The notes under the pieces were generated by a model. The model saw only the letters and a list, made by a program, of their open reading frames with translations, was not told where the DNA came from and did no database searches. A stretch of 64,000 nucleotides of DNA from Roseburia rectibacter (GTDB lineage: Bacteria > Bacillota > Clostridia > Lachnospirales > Lachnospiraceae): positions 1,515,001-1,579,000 of the forward strand of contig NZ_CP092473.1 of assembly GCF_014287515.2 (NCBI RefSeq). Direction: 5' to 3'. Shown piece after piece: positions 18,199 through 26,577 of the stretch. The position numbers were made by a program, and so were the translations under genes. How positions within the stretch are numbered: position 1 is the stretch's first letter; each line of letters starts with the position of its first letter.

Positions 18199-18564
18199 AT
18201 GGACATGACAATTAAAGAATGTTATGAACAGTTAGGACAGAACTATGAGGAAGTGCTTGACAGACTGGGAAGTGAAGTAATTTTAAAAAAATTTGTGATT
18301 AAATTTTTAGATGACCCGAGTTTTCAGATGCTGGAGGATGGTTTAAAAGAAAAAAATGCAGACCAGGCATTTCGGGCGGCACATACCATAAAAGGAATTT
18401 GCCTGAATCTTGGATTTGACAAACTGTATCAGGCAAGTTCAGATCTGACTGAACAGCTGCGGGGAAAAGATACAGTAGAGGAAACAGATGACCTGTTTTT
18501 GAAAGTGAAAGAGCAGTACACCAAACTTGTAGAAGTCGTTCGTAAGATGGCAATGGAGGGGTAA
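18199..18564 (+). CDS. stand-alone Hpt (histidine phosphotransfer) protein
   Basis: A 121-residue four-helix Hpt domain. The phosphorylatable histidine is in AHTIKG (about residue 62), followed by a conserved hydrophobic stretch. It would relay phosphate between a hybrid kinase (none here) and response regulators. The response regulator with HD-GYP 800 bases downstream is a plausible partner. ATG 18199 or 18205, after AGAGGA. An AT-rich stretch at 18140-18180 probably holds the promoter (TAAGAT and TATAAT both present), but I could not assign a convincing -35. Confidence 0.85.
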   Translation: MDMTIKECYEQLGQNYEEVLDRLGSEVILKKFVIKFLDDPSFQMLEDGLKEKNADQAFRAAHTIKGICLNLGFDKLYQASSDLTEQLRGKDTVEETDDLFLKVKEQYTKLVEVVRKMAMEG

Positions 18565-18568
18565 ATTA

Positions 18569-18712
18569 CTGAATATAGAAGAACTTACTTTTACGCAGGA
18601 TCAGAAACATGAGATTGAACTGGGGCACCGTCTTGGAATCGAGATGAGTCTTCCGGTGGAACAGTATTCAAGTCTGATGTATACTGTGAGATGGAAGCAT
18701 ATATACTGTTAA
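18569..18712 (+). other. possible CTG-initiated small ORF or displaced 5' end of the FapA-like gene
   Basis: A 47-codon frame opens right after the Hpt stop. GGAGGG (18555-18560) lies eight bases before CTG 18569, with no ATG, GTG or TTG in place. The peptide reads like one unit of a Lachnospiraceae repeat (FTQDQKHEIELGHRLGIE: phenylalanine, glutamine, then EI-x-x-G and G-x-E/D). It ends in a stop at 18710, 20 bases inside the next gene in another frame. Either it is a small real protein, or a frameshift separates it from the ORF at 18691. Confidence 0.35.
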
Positions 18713-19389
18713 CCGATGAGAACGCAGTACTTACAAGAGAACAGATACTTTCAGCGTTAAAAGAAAAAGGTGTCATCTCAGGAATCAATGAGGAGGCAAT
18801 TAAGGAACTCGGAAATGGAAAGGTTGAAGTGACCAATATCATTCTGCGAAAAGGAAACAATCCGCGAAACAGAGGACATATCAGTGCCGGAAAAATGGGA
18901 AAGATCGTCGGAGGCATTACACAGGCGGGGCAGAACTTAGAGGTGTATGATCTTGGTAATAAAGTAAGGTTACGTACCGAGGTTTATGTCGGCAGGGGAG
19001 ATAAATATATCAATGATAAAAATCAGCTTGTATTGCAGATGAAATCAGTAGGAAAAGAATTATCGCTGCTAAGAAGTGCTTATCAGAATTTTCAGAAAAG
19101 ATATATGCCGGAGGAGCGGAATGTAAATCCGATGTATCTGAAGGTTGAAGATACGATTTACACAAAGGAACTTGAAATGAAAGAGATACAGAAAAAAGAT
19201 GTGTATCTGGATGAAGAGATTGAAAAGAGCAAACATGCGAAGCTGATCGTAAAAGGAACCATATATCAGGGTGTAAAGATAGATGTAAATGGTGCAAGAT
19301 GGTTTTCTGATGAAGTTACAAATGTTACGGTCCGAAAAACAGATGAACGTGTAGCTTTATATACGAGGAGGAGCAGATATGAGATATAA
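18691..19389 (+). CDS. shortened FapA/DUF342-like protein
   Basis: 232 residues resembling the polymer-forming FapA (DUF342) family: an N-terminal part with MEAYILL and the LTREQILSALKEKGV motif, then GKIVGGITQAG and a T-x-V-x-VG element typical of the family's C-terminal half, a helical hairpin, and a small beta end. FapA proteins usually have 450-600 residues; the central beta-helix seems absent. The frame is open for 72 bases upstream of ATG 18691, continuing with plausible family sequence, but no start codon or good ribosome site is present. Truncation or a frameshift is therefore likely. It overlaps the HD-GYP gene by 11 bases. Confidence 0.55.
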   Translation: MEAYILLTDENAVLTREQILSALKEKGVISGINEEAIKELGNGKVEVTNIILRKGNNPRNRGHISAGKMGKIVGGITQAGQNLEVYDLGNKVRLRTEVYVGRGDKYINDKNQLVLQMKSVGKELSLLRSAYQNFQKRYMPEERNVNPMYLKVEDTIYTKELEMKEIQKKDVYLDEEIEKSKHAKLIVKGTIYQGVKIDVNGARWFSDEVTNVTVRKTDERVALYTRRSRYEI

Positions 19390-20467
19390 AATTCTCATTG
19401 TAGATGATGCATATATAAACAGGGAACTTCTGAAAGAAATATTAAGAGATGATTATGATGTTTTAGAAGCCGAGAACGGCAAAGAAGCATTAGAGGTCAT
19501 TGAGAAAGAAAAAGGAAATATCAATGCAGTGCTTCTTGACCTTATTATGCCGGTCATGGATGGATTTGAAGTATTAGAGCATATGCAGAGTAAAAAAATC
19601 TTAGATAAAATACCGGTTATCGTAATCAGCGGTGAGACGAGCATGCAGATCGAGAAAAAATGCTTTGATTACGGTGTTTCTGATTTTATCGGCAGACCAT
19701 ATAAAACAGCACTGGTACAGAAACGTGTACAGAATATGGTAAATCAGTATGTATACAAAAACCAGCTTGAAGAGAAAGTGGCAGATCAGACAGCCGTATT
19801 ACGCAAGGCATATGATAAACTGCAGCAGCAGACGAAGATGCTTGAAAAGCGCAACCAGGATATCATCGATATGCTTGGTACGATCGTTGAGTACCGTAAT
19901 TTAGAGAGTGGAGAACATATCCAGCGGGTAAAAGGTTATACGAGGATACTTGCAGAGGATTTTGCAAAAAATTATCCGGAGTATGAACTGACACCGGATA
20001 TGATCAATACGATCGTGTCAGCGAGTGCATTGCATGACCTTGGAAAAATCGCGATTCCGGACAGCATTTTATTAAAACCGGGAAAACTGACCAAAGATGA
20101 ATTTGAGTATATGAAATCTCATACATTGCGTGGATGTGAGATCTTAGATTCCATGAAAGATGACTGGGATCCGGTCACACAGAGGGTAACTTATGAGATC
20201 GCAAGATCCCACCATGAACGTTATGACGGAAAAGGATATCCGGATGGATTAAAAGGAGAAGAGATACCGGTATCTGCACAGTTGGTATCAGTAGCAGATG
20301 TATATGATGCACTGATCAATGAGCGTTGTTATAAAGATGCCTTTTCAAAGGAAGATGCATTCCATATGATCGTAAATGGAGAATGTGGGGGGTTTTCACC
20401 GAAACTGATGCAGACATTCCGCAATGTAAGAACAAAATTTGAACAATTTGCAGACGGACTGGAATAA
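19379..20467 (+). CDS. response regulator with HD-GYP domain
   Basis: 362 residues. Receiver domain 1-120 with phospho-acceptor Asp in LLDLIMPVMDG, acidic DD near the start and the conserved Lys. A coiled-coil linker (about 123-165) follows, then an HD-GYP domain with HDLGK (about 219) and HHERYDGKGYPDG (about 279-290). HD-GYP proteins hydrolyse cyclic di-GMP. GAGGAGGAG sits just ahead of the ATG, inside the FapA-like gene. With the Hpt gene it forms a small phosphorelay/c-di-GMP set. Confidence 0.93.
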   Translation: MRYKILIVDDAYINRELLKEILRDDYDVLEAENGKEALEVIEKEKGNINAVLLDLIMPVMDGFEVLEHMQSKKILDKIPVIVISGETSMQIEKKCFDYGVSDFIGRPYKTALVQKRVQNMVNQYVYKNQLEEKVADQTAVLRKAYDKLQQQTKMLEKRNQDIIDMLGTIVEYRNLESGEHIQRVKGYTRILAEDFAKNYPEYELTPDMINTIVSASALHDLGKIAIPDSILLKPGKLTKDEFEYMKSHTLRGCEILDSMKDDWDPVTQRVTYEIARSHHERYDGKGYPDGLKGEEIPVSAQLVSVADVYDALINERCYKDAFSKEDAFHMIVNGECGGFSPKLMQTFRNVRTKFEQFADGLE

Positions 20468-20529
20468 TTAAGAAACAATAGTACACGTTTCCCAGACTGA
20501 TCTGTTGAGAGAACCTAAGAGGTGCAAAC

Positions 20530-21540
20530 GTGATTACAAGTAGCAATATAGCCGATTTTTTTGAAAAGTATACGAAAAACCTGGAGCGGGAAGCATATTT
20601 AAATGAGACAGCACTCAAGGCCTTTTATCGAACATGAAGACAGATTAAATGATGAACTTGCGGATGAGTTTTATAAGCAGCTGGACAGAATGAATGCGTC
20701 AGGGTATTGTGACAGGCTGATATGTATTGGTATGGCGCAGGTTGTTCAGAAATATTATCAGAAAACAGGAGTCTGGGAAAAGTATCTTCTGACCACACAT
20801 ATACTTGGCGGTTTTTACAGCCGTTACAGTGAAGTAGAAGATGCAAAGAAAAGTATTGCATGCTTTGAGATTGAACGGGAGGCGTTTGACCGGTATTTTG
20901 AAATAGAAGACTGGGAAATCCGAAAAAAGATACTGTTTGCCTATTATAATTATGTTGTGGTTCAGGTAAACATGCGTGCTGGTTTTGGACACGGTGAAAA
21001 AAACGAGAGTGTAGAATTTCAGAAACGTCTGATCGAACAGACAGACCGTGCAATCGCTGTTTATGATGATCCAAAAGTACGGGCATTAGATGGGGATAAA
21101 TATGACCTTGACGGTTTAAAGGAAGAACTGGAATATGATGTTTACGGCAACTGGATCTGCGGTACGGATGAGAGGGAAGATTTAAGCGAGGATATGTTCT
21201 GCCGGTCACAGGATGTGATCGAAAAGCTTTATAATAACGTATTAAAGGAAAACGAAAATCCGCTGGATATGGAGGACGAGATCTACTGTAATTACTGGCG
21301 GGGCATGTATTTTGCAGGAAAAGTGGAACTTAGGGAATATGTAGAAAAAATGATAGAGTATTTTGACTACGTATTAGAGCACTCGGATTTAGATGACGCT
21401 GAACAATATGTAGATGGAAAACTTTACCAGATACATATGTTTCAGATGCCGACGCTGGTAAGTGTGAAAGAATTAAACGAGGCACCGGAGTTAAAAAAGA
21501 GATATATCTTTCTGAAGGTGCTTAATTTGTTACTATTTTT
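20530..21540 (+). pseudogene. broken helical signalling protein (frameshifted and 3'-truncated)
   Basis: A GTG at 20530 with AGAGG upstream opens a 35-codon frame (starts MITSSNIADFFEKY) that hits TGA at 20635. The same style of sequence continues in the +1 frame (EDRLNDELADEFY onward) for about 300 residues with no good start of its own, so one extra base near 20632 appears to split the gene. The body is helical, acidic and of unknown function. After about 21520 the sequence becomes very AT-rich and runs into an integrase relic, so the original C terminus is missing. If the frame from ATG 20603 is used, one 406-residue chimeric ORF results. Confidence 0.65.
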
Positions 21541-21583
21541 CACTATTAATATGTTGGGAAAAAACCAAAGTGAAATTTTGTGG

Positions 21584-21612
21584 TTACAAAATTGCAAGAC
21601 TTATGATATAAT
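21584..21612 (+). promoter_or_regulatory. sigma-A promoter of the integrase relic
   Basis: TTACAA at 21584-21589, 17-base spacer, consensus TATAAT at 21607-21612. It lies in AT-rich sequence directly before the integrase-like frame and probably came in with the element. Confidence 0.65.
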
Positions 21613-21634
21613 ATTAGACTGTATCAAACTCTTT

Positions 21635-22049
21635 GTGCTTACACAGCAGAAAGGTGTTGATTTTACGGGCAAAGATTTAAAAGGAAGAGAGCTTGGCGTA
21701 GGAATATGCCAAAGAAAAGACGGATTGTATACAGCGGGATTTGTCAGCAAGCGTACAGGAAAGTCCGTTCAAAGATATTTTCCGAAACTTCAAGAATGCC
21801 GTAAATTGGTACGCAGACGCTAGGTTCGAGGATGAACATGGTGGAATCAATGCTTGTGGTGATATGACAGTCAAAGCATGGTTTGAGTATTGGATTGAAA
21901 ATATAAAGGGGGATAGTATTAGACCTAACACAATAACAAATTACAGAGAAAGCCTTAAAAATTGTGTAGTAATTTGTGTAGTAAAAAACAATAGAAAGGC
22001 GAAAATCCCTACAAATCAAGGATTTTCGGACAGGTATAAGATAAAATGA
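21635..22049 (+). pseudogene. relic of a tyrosine-type integrase
   Basis: N-terminal fragment of a phage/ICE-type site-specific recombinase. The AP2-like arm-binding region (KDLKGRELGVGICQRKDG, then YFPKLQECRK) is in one frame. The core-binding region (WYADARFEDEHGG, MTVKAWFEYWIENIKG, RPNTITNYRE) is in the next. One extra T in CGTAAATTGG at about 21812-21821 explains the shift. The sequence degenerates after about 21955 and the catalytic domain (Arg-His-Arg-Tyr) is absent. It ends four bases into ychF. No cargo genes are seen. Confidence 0.85.
22000..22028 (+). repeat. inverted repeat at the end of the integrase relic
   Basis: CGAAAATCC (22000-22008) and GGATTTTCG (22020-22028) form a 9-bp stem with an 11-base loop, 17 bases before the ychF ATG. 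Just upstream is a near-tandem repeat of TTGTGTAGTAA (21962-21983). It could be an old attachment-site or excision scar. Confidence 0.5.
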
Positions 22050-23146
22050 AACTAGGAATCGTTGGACTTCCGAACGTCGGAAAGTCTACATTGTTTAATT
22101 CACTCACAAAGGCGGGAGCACTCTCCGCAAACTATCCATTTGCAACGATTGATCCAAATATCGGAATCGTATCCGTTCCGGATGAGAGAATCGTAAAGCT
22201 TGGTGAACTCTATCACACAAAGAAAGTTACACCTGCTACGATCGAGTTTGTAGATATTGCGGGTCTTGTAAAGGGCGCAAGCAAAGGAGAGGGACTTGGA
22301 AACCAGTTTCTTGCCAATATCCGTGAAGTAGATGCGATCGTACATGTAGTACGTTGCTTTGAAGACACGAATATCATTCATGTTGATGGATCGGTTGATC
22401 CGGCAAGGGATATTGAGACGATCAATCTGGAACTTATTTTCTCAGATGTAGAGATTCTCGACAGAAGAATTGCGAAAATTGCAAAACAGGCGAGAATGGA
22501 TAAAACTCTTGCAAAAGAACTTGAACTTGTAGAGGCAGTAAAGGCACATCTTGAAGAAGGTAAAATGGCAAGAACATTTGAAGTGCCTGATGATGAGGAT
22601 GCACAGATCTGGTTTAAGGGCTATAATCTTCTTACTGCAAAACCTACGATTTATGCTGCAAATGTATCTGAAGATGATCTTGCAGATGACGGAGCTTCAA
22701 ATCCACATGTTGCCAAAGTAAGAGAAATGGCAAAAGAAGAAGGGGCAGAAGTATTTGTTATCTGTGCACAGATAGAGCAGGAACTGGCAGAACTCGACGA
22801 GGATGAAAAGAAAGAATATCTTGAGGATCTTGGTGTAGAGTCAAGTGGTCTCGATAAGCTTGTGGCAGCAAGCTACAGCCTGCTTGGATTAATCAGTTTC
22901 CTTACTGCAGGGGAGGATGAGTGTCGTGCATGGACGATCAAAAAAGGCACAAAAGCTCCGCAGGCGGCAGGAAAGATTCACACCGATTTTGAACGTGGAT
23001 TTATCAAGGCAGAAGTAGTAAACTATCAGGATCTTTTAGATAATGGAAGCCTTTCCGCAGCACGTGAAAAAGGAATCGTGGGCATGGAAGGAAAAGATTA
23101 TGTCGTCAAAGATGGGGATGTGATCTTATTCCGCTTTAATGTATAA
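22046..23146 (+). CDS. ychF: redox-regulated ribosome-binding ATPase YchF
   Basis: Obg-family P-loop NTPase that prefers ATP and binds ribosomes. 366 residues: P-loop [12 protein letters not shown] (about 6-17), the [10 protein letters not shown] switch region, a coiled-coil insertion (about 130-200), and a C-terminal TGS domain ending RFNV. Length is standard. ATG 22046 is clear from the conserved [14 protein letters not shown] start, but its upstream region is integrase relic and only a weak ribosome site (CAGGTATAAG) is seen, so its native promoter may have been lost or replaced. Confidence 0.95.
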   Translation: MKLGIVGLPNVGKSTLFNSLTKAGALSANYPFATIDPNIGIVSVPDERIVKLGELYHTKKVTPATIEFVDIAGLVKGASKGEGLGNQFLANIREVDAIVHVVRCFEDTNIIHVDGSVDPARDIETINLELIFSDVEILDRRIAKIAKQARMDKTLAKELELVEAVKAHLEEGKMARTFEVPDDEDAQIWFKGYNLLTAKPTIYAANVSEDDLADDGASNPHVAKVREMAKEEGAEVFVICAQIEQELAELDEDEKKEYLEDLGVESSGLDKLVAASYSLLGLISFLTAGEDECRAWTIKKGTKAPQAAGKIHTDFERGFIKAEVVNYQDLLDNGSLSAAREKGIVGMEGKDYVVKDGDVILFRFNV

Positions 23147-23210
23147 AATATAGTCTAAAAATATGCAAAGACGCATATGGTTTTCTAAACGAACTGGTTT
23201 GGAAGACTGT

Positions 23211-23471
23211 ATGCGTTTTTGTGAATTTCAGAAAAAAGAAGTGATCAATGTCTGTGACTGCAAGTGCCTTGGAAATGTATGTGATCTGGAGTTTGATGAA
23301 CATGACGGATGTATCCGGACGATCATCATTCCGGGGCCGGCTAAATTTTTTGGATGTGTGGGACGAGAATTTGAACTGCACATTCCGTGGTGTAAGATCG
23401 TAAAGATCGGGCCGGATATCATACTGGTTGAGGTAGAAGAAAAGGAAGTCCGTAAGAAAATACAACAATAG
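23211..23471 (+). CDS. YlmC/YmxH-family PRC-barrel protein
   Basis: An 86-residue PRC-barrel protein of the YlmC/YmxH sporulation-associated family. It has the KEVINVCDCKCLG motif and the beta-barrel core with a PGPAKFFG loop. Cys-rich N terminus. GGAAG is seven bases ahead of ATG 23211; the ATG at 23163 has no ribosome site and would add a non-family N terminus. An inverted repeat (ACGCATA at 23171-23177 and TATGCGT at 23209-23215) covers the start codon and could fold over it. Confidence 0.85.
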   Translation: MRFCEFQKKEVINVCDCKCLGNVCDLEFDEHDGCIRTIIIPGPAKFFGCVGREFELHIPWCKIVKIGPDIILVEVEEKEVRKKIQQ

Positions 23472-23472
23472 A

Positions 23473-23499
23473 ATATAGGACATATAGGACATATAGGAA
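23473..23499 (+). repeat. three tandem 9-bp repeats
   Basis: ATATAGGAC at 23473, the same at 23482, and ATATAGGAA at 23491, directly after the YlmC-like stop. Such short tandems arise by slippage. I see no further function. Confidence 0.8.
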
Positions 23500-23584
23500 T
23501 TTTATTGTCAAAATAAAACGAAAACGTTTCGAAAAATTTCGTTGAAATGACCAAAAACAGGCGTATCTGACAGGGAAAATTATG

Positions 23585-23613
23585 TTGACAATTACAAAAA
23601 CAATGGATATACT
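23585..23613 (+). promoter_or_regulatory. sigma-A promoter of nrdR
   Basis: Consensus TTGACA at 23585-23590, 17-base spacer, TATACT at 23608-23613, 37 bases before the nrdR ATG, which has AGGAGG ahead of it. Confidence 0.85.
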
Positions 23614-23649
23614 TTTAATAAATGGGGATCTGTGCATAGGAGGTAGCTT

Positions 23650-24102
23650 ATGAAGTGTCCGTTTTGCAGCAGTGAAAATACAAGAGTTATTGATTCGAGA
23701 CCGGCAGACGATAATAATTCGATTCGCCGCAGACGGTTATGCGATGAATGTGGGAAGCGTTTCACGACTTATGAGAAAGTAGAGACCATACCACTTATCG
23801 TTATTAAAAAGGACAATAACAGGGAACAGTATGACCGTTCTAAGATCGAGGCAGGTGTATTGCGTGCATGTCATAAGAGACCGATTTCCGTAAATCAGAT
23901 CAATCAGTTAGTTGATGAGGTTGAGACGGAGATATTTAACCGTGAAGAGAAGGAAATACCAAGCAGCCTGATCGGAGAGCTTGTGATGGATAAGCTAAAG
24001 GATCTTGAGGCAGTTGCTTATGTGAGATTTGCTTCGGTATATCGGGAGTTCAAAGACGTGAATACATTTATGAGTGAATTGAAAAAGATGTTAGACAAGT
24101 AA
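23650..24102 (+). CDS. nrdR: transcriptional repressor NrdR
   Basis: Nucleotide-sensing repressor of ribonucleotide reductase genes. 150 residues: N-terminal zinc ribbon (CPFC at 3-6 and CDEC near 31-34) followed by the ATP-cone domain (about 47-137) with the KKDNNREQYDRSKI start. Length and all four zinc cysteines are typical. I found no clear NrdR box near this gene and no nrd genes in the window. Confidence 0.96.
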   Translation: MKCPFCSSENTRVIDSRPADDNNSIRRRRLCDECGKRFTTYEKVETIPLIVIKKDNNREQYDRSKIEAGVLRACHKRPISVNQINQLVDEVETEIFNREEKEIPSSLIGELVMDKLKDLEAVAYVRFASVYREFKDVNTFMSELKKMLDK

Positions 24103-24121
24103 CAGAACATTAAAATTGTGC

Positions 24122-24149
24122 TAAAGTATTTACAAAGGCAGACCGATAT
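24122..24149 (+). promoter_or_regulatory. sigma-D (flagellar, sigma-28-like) promoter
   Basis: TAAA at 24122-24125 and ACCGATAT at 24142-24149 are 16 bases apart. The Firmicute sigma-D consensus is TAAA-N15/16-GCCGATAT. This is a near-perfect match, 43 bases before the ATG at 24192. Confidence 0.75.
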
Positions 24150-24191
24150 ATTTTTTATCAAGTAGAAGATGCAGATAGATGGGGTAGTGGT

Positions 24192-24566
24192 ATGAATATT
24201 TCAGGTATCCGCATACAGGCGGGATTTTATGATTACAATACCATAAAGAATACTCAGATTCTGGAGGAGACGGTACCGAATACCATAGATGAGGTGGTAA
24301 AAGACACCCGAGTGGCGGAGGTTACGGAAAGAGAGAGAGATAACAAACCGGATCATGGTGCCACGGAGTATGCGAAACAGTATCAGCCGGATGCCGAATA
24401 TGAGTTGAAAGGAATGGCGAGTGATATTGCAAGTCTCGATGTTGAGAAGGCTGTTTCTGAAATGAAGAAAGATCAGGTATTGCAGCAGTATCAGTTCTTT
24501 GTTGGAGAGCGCATGAGCCAGACCGGATTATTATATATCCGTCCGAATGAGAATTTTTCATTATAA
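24192..24566 (+). CDS. small unknown protein of the motility regulon
   Basis: 124 residues, soluble, acidic, no signal peptide or membrane segment. N terminus MNISGIRIQAGFYDYN; C-terminal helix with LQQYQFFVG, an element that looks like packing helices of flagellar rod or hook-associated proteins, though I cannot name a family. The sigma-D-like promoter just upstream is the main clue to a role in flagella or chemotaxis. Single-gene unit closed by a terminator at 24588. Confidence 0.6.
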   Translation: MNISGIRIQAGFYDYNTIKNTQILEETVPNTIDEVVKDTRVAEVTERERDNKPDHGATEYAKQYQPDAEYELKGMASDIASLDVEKAVSEMKKDQVLQQYQFFVGERMSQTGLLYIRPNENFSL

Positions 24567-24587
24567 TTATAGAATATAAATGATGAT

Positions 24588-24622
24588 AAAAAGAGGATTG
24601 CAGGTGAGCGATTCTCTTTTTT
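24588..24622 (+). terminator. intrinsic terminator
   Basis: AAAAAGAGGATTGC pairs with GCGATTCTCTTTTT (two G-U pairs) around AGGTGA, then T. It ends the transcript of the small protein at 24192. Confidence 0.85.
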
Positions 24623-24740
24623 ACTGGATATTTTTTTCAAAGTATAGTACACTGTATCTCGTATAAAAAATATCAATGAGCATGTATGCAGTATCATGCG
24701 GCAGATATGAACTTAACTGAAAATGAAAAAGAGGAAAAAT

Positions 24741-25259
24741 ATGATGGAAAAGTTCTATCCGGATGAATATCTGGATTCAACCTATGAGATAGATTTTGAT
24801 CAATTGTATGCGAAAGGGTACCGGGGGGTGATATTTGACATTGACAATACACTGGTACGGCATGGAGCACCGGCAGATGAGCGTGCATGTGCCCTGTTTG
24901 CACATTTAAAGGAACTGGGATTTTCGTGTATGCTTTTATCGAATAATAAAGAGCCACGTGTGAAAATGTTTAACGATGCAGTGAACGTTTCATATATTTA
25001 CAAGGCAGGCAAACCGAATCCGGCAAATTATAAAAAAGCAATGGAAGAGTTAGGTACAGATACCGGCAATACCATTTTTGTCGGGGATCAGATCTTTACA
25101 GACGTATACGGTGCAAAGCGTGCCGGTATCCGTTCCATTCTGGTAAAACCGATTCATCCGAAAGAAGAGATACAGATCGTGTTAAAACGCTATCTGGAAA
25201 AAATCGTGCTGTTTTTTTACAGAAGGGATCTGGCAAAGAAAAACAAAGCAAAACAATAG
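24741..25259 (+). CDS. yqeG: YqeG-family HAD phosphatase
   Basis: HAD-IIIA phosphatase of the YqeG family, related to phosphatidylglycerophosphate phosphatases. 172 residues. Motif I FDIDNTLV (catalytic Asp pair) near residue 33, motif II LSNN, motif III Lys in AGKPNP, motif IV VGDQIFTD. The basic C terminus may touch the membrane. AGAGGA lies within the codons following an upstream ATG (24723), so the double ATG at 24741 is the better start. Confidence 0.88.
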   Translation: MMEKFYPDEYLDSTYEIDFDQLYAKGYRGVIFDIDNTLVRHGAPADERACALFAHLKELGFSCMLLSNNKEPRVKMFNDAVNVSYIYKAGKPNPANYKKAMEELGTDTGNTIFVGDQIFTDVYGAKRAGIRSILVKPIHPKEEIQIVLKRYLEKIVLFFYRRDLAKKNKAKQ

Positions 25260-25341
25260 ATTGCATGTTTTTGGGCAAATTTATTGTTTGGAATAAAATG
25301 TTTCTATAAGAGCAAATAAATAAAAGGAAATGAGGAGAACA

Positions 25342-25788
25342 ATGAAAATCGCTATTGGAAATGATCATGCAGCAACTGAGTTAAAATTTGTTATTATGGA
25401 CTATCTGAAAGAATTAGGACATGAGGTTATTAATTTTGGAACAGATACGTCAGATAGCTGCAACTATCCGGAGTATGGAGAAAAAGTCGGACGCGCTGTT
25501 GTGGCAGGCGAGGCAGACTGTGGAGTGCTGATCTGTGGAACAGGTGTCGGTATTTCAATCGCAGCAAATAAAGTAAAAGGCGTGCGTGCAGCTGTATGCT
25601 CGGATTGTGCAACGGCAAGACTTGTAAAAGAGCATAATAATGCGAATATTATTGCATTCGGTGCAAGAATCGTTGGAACAGAGCTGGCAAAAGATATTGT
25701 AAAAGCGTATTTAGATGCTGAATTTTTAGGTGGAAGACATCAGACCAGAATTGATATGATCCATGAGATTGAGGAACGAAATTCATAA
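25342..25788 (+). CDS. rpiB: ribose-5-phosphate isomerase B
   Basis: Interconverts ribose 5-phosphate and ribulose 5-phosphate. 148 residues. Start MKIAIGNDHAA, YPEYG, the catalytic cysteine in CGTGVGISI (about residue 65-72) and the NNANI/GGRH region are all present. GAGGAG five bases ahead fixes ATG 25342; the upstream ATG 25330 overlaps that site. The related LacAB galactose isomerases are less likely because no lac genes are near. Confidence 0.93.
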   Translation: MKIAIGNDHAATELKFVIMDYLKELGHEVINFGTDTSDSCNYPEYGEKVGRAVVAGEADCGVLICGTGVGISIAANKVKGVRAAVCSDCATARLVKEHNNANIIAFGARIVGTELAKDIVKAYLDAEFLGGRHQTRIDMIHEIEERNS

Positions 25789-25834
25789 ATATAAGTCTTT
25801 TTTGTCAATTTGATGGAGCAAAACGAAAAAAAAC

Positions 25835-25863
25835 TTGAAATGTACAGGCATTTATTATAAAAT
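25835..25863 (+). promoter_or_regulatory. sigma-A promoter of efp
   Basis: TTGAAA at 25835-25840, 17-base spacer, TAAAAT at 25858-25863. A 44-base leader leads to AAGGAGGAAG ahead of the efp start. Confidence 0.7.
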
Positions 25864-25914
25864 AGAAAAATCAGAGAGTCCAAAACTCGGGCGTATGTTT
25901 AAGGAGGAAGTTAC

Positions 25915-26472
25915 ATGATTTCAGCAGGAGATTTCAGAAATGGTATTACCATCGAGTTAGAGGGGAACATTTACCAGATTATTGAATTCCAGCACGTTAA
26001 ACCAGGTAAAGGTGCAGCGTTTGTTAGAACTAAGTTAAAAAATATTAAGAGTGGCGGTGTTGTTGAGAAAACATTCCGTCCTACAGAGAAATGCCCACAG
26101 GCACGTATTGACAGAAAAGATTATCAGTATCTGTATGCAGATGGTGATTTATTCTACTTCATGGATGTTGAGACATATGACCAGATCGCTTTATCCAAAG
26201 ACGATATCGGTGATGCCTTAAAATTCGTAAAAGAGAACGAAATGGTAAAAATGTGCTCTCACAACGGAAGCGTATTCGCAGTAGAGCCGCCTCTGTTCGT
26301 AGAGTTAAGAATTACTGACACAGAGCCAGGTTTCAAAGGTGATACAGCAACAGGTGCTACAAAACCGGCAGTTGTTGAGACTGGTGCAACTGTATCTGTT
26401 CCATTATTCGTTGAGCAGGATGATGTGATCAAGATTGATACAAGAACAGGTGAGTACTTATCCAGAGTTTAA
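25915..26472 (+). CDS. efp: elongation factor P
   Basis: Relieves ribosome stalling at polyproline. 185 residues in three beta-barrel domains. The modified residue is Lys32, in the loop KPGKGAAF. The C-terminal family signature (KIDTRTGEY) is present. Strong ribosome site. Codon use is strongly biased as in highly expressed genes. A terminator follows. Confidence 0.97.
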   Translation: MISAGDFRNGITIELEGNIYQIIEFQHVKPGKGAAFVRTKLKNIKSGGVVEKTFRPTEKCPQARIDRKDYQYLYADGDLFYFMDVETYDQIALSKDDIGDALKFVKENEMVKMCSHNGSVFAVEPPLFVELRITDTEPGFKGDTATGATKPAVVETGATVSVPLFVEQDDVIKIDTRTGEYLSRV

Positions 26473-26502
26473 TGGGTGCGAGTGCTGATTTGGCATAAAA
26501 GG

Positions 26503-26533
26503 CCCCGGAAGCATTTTGTTTCCGGGGTTTTTC
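26503..26533 (+). terminator. intrinsic terminator after efp
   Basis: CCCCGGAA (26503-26510) pairs with TTCCGGGG (26520-26527), 9-base loop, followed by TTTTTC. Confidence 0.92.
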
Positions 26534-26577
26534 GTCTAATATAGTGCTTTTAGGATTAAGATGGACAGGAGAGAATC

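Noticed and set aside
20625..21209. 194-codon open frame on the minus strand
   Set aside because: Antisense shadow of the helical signalling gene; His/Gln/Pro-rich with no recognisable domain.
23157..23220. Inverted repeat with T-tract as a ychF terminator
   Set aside because: Only a 7-bp stem with a 31-base loop that covers the start codon of the YlmC-like gene; too weak for a terminator call.
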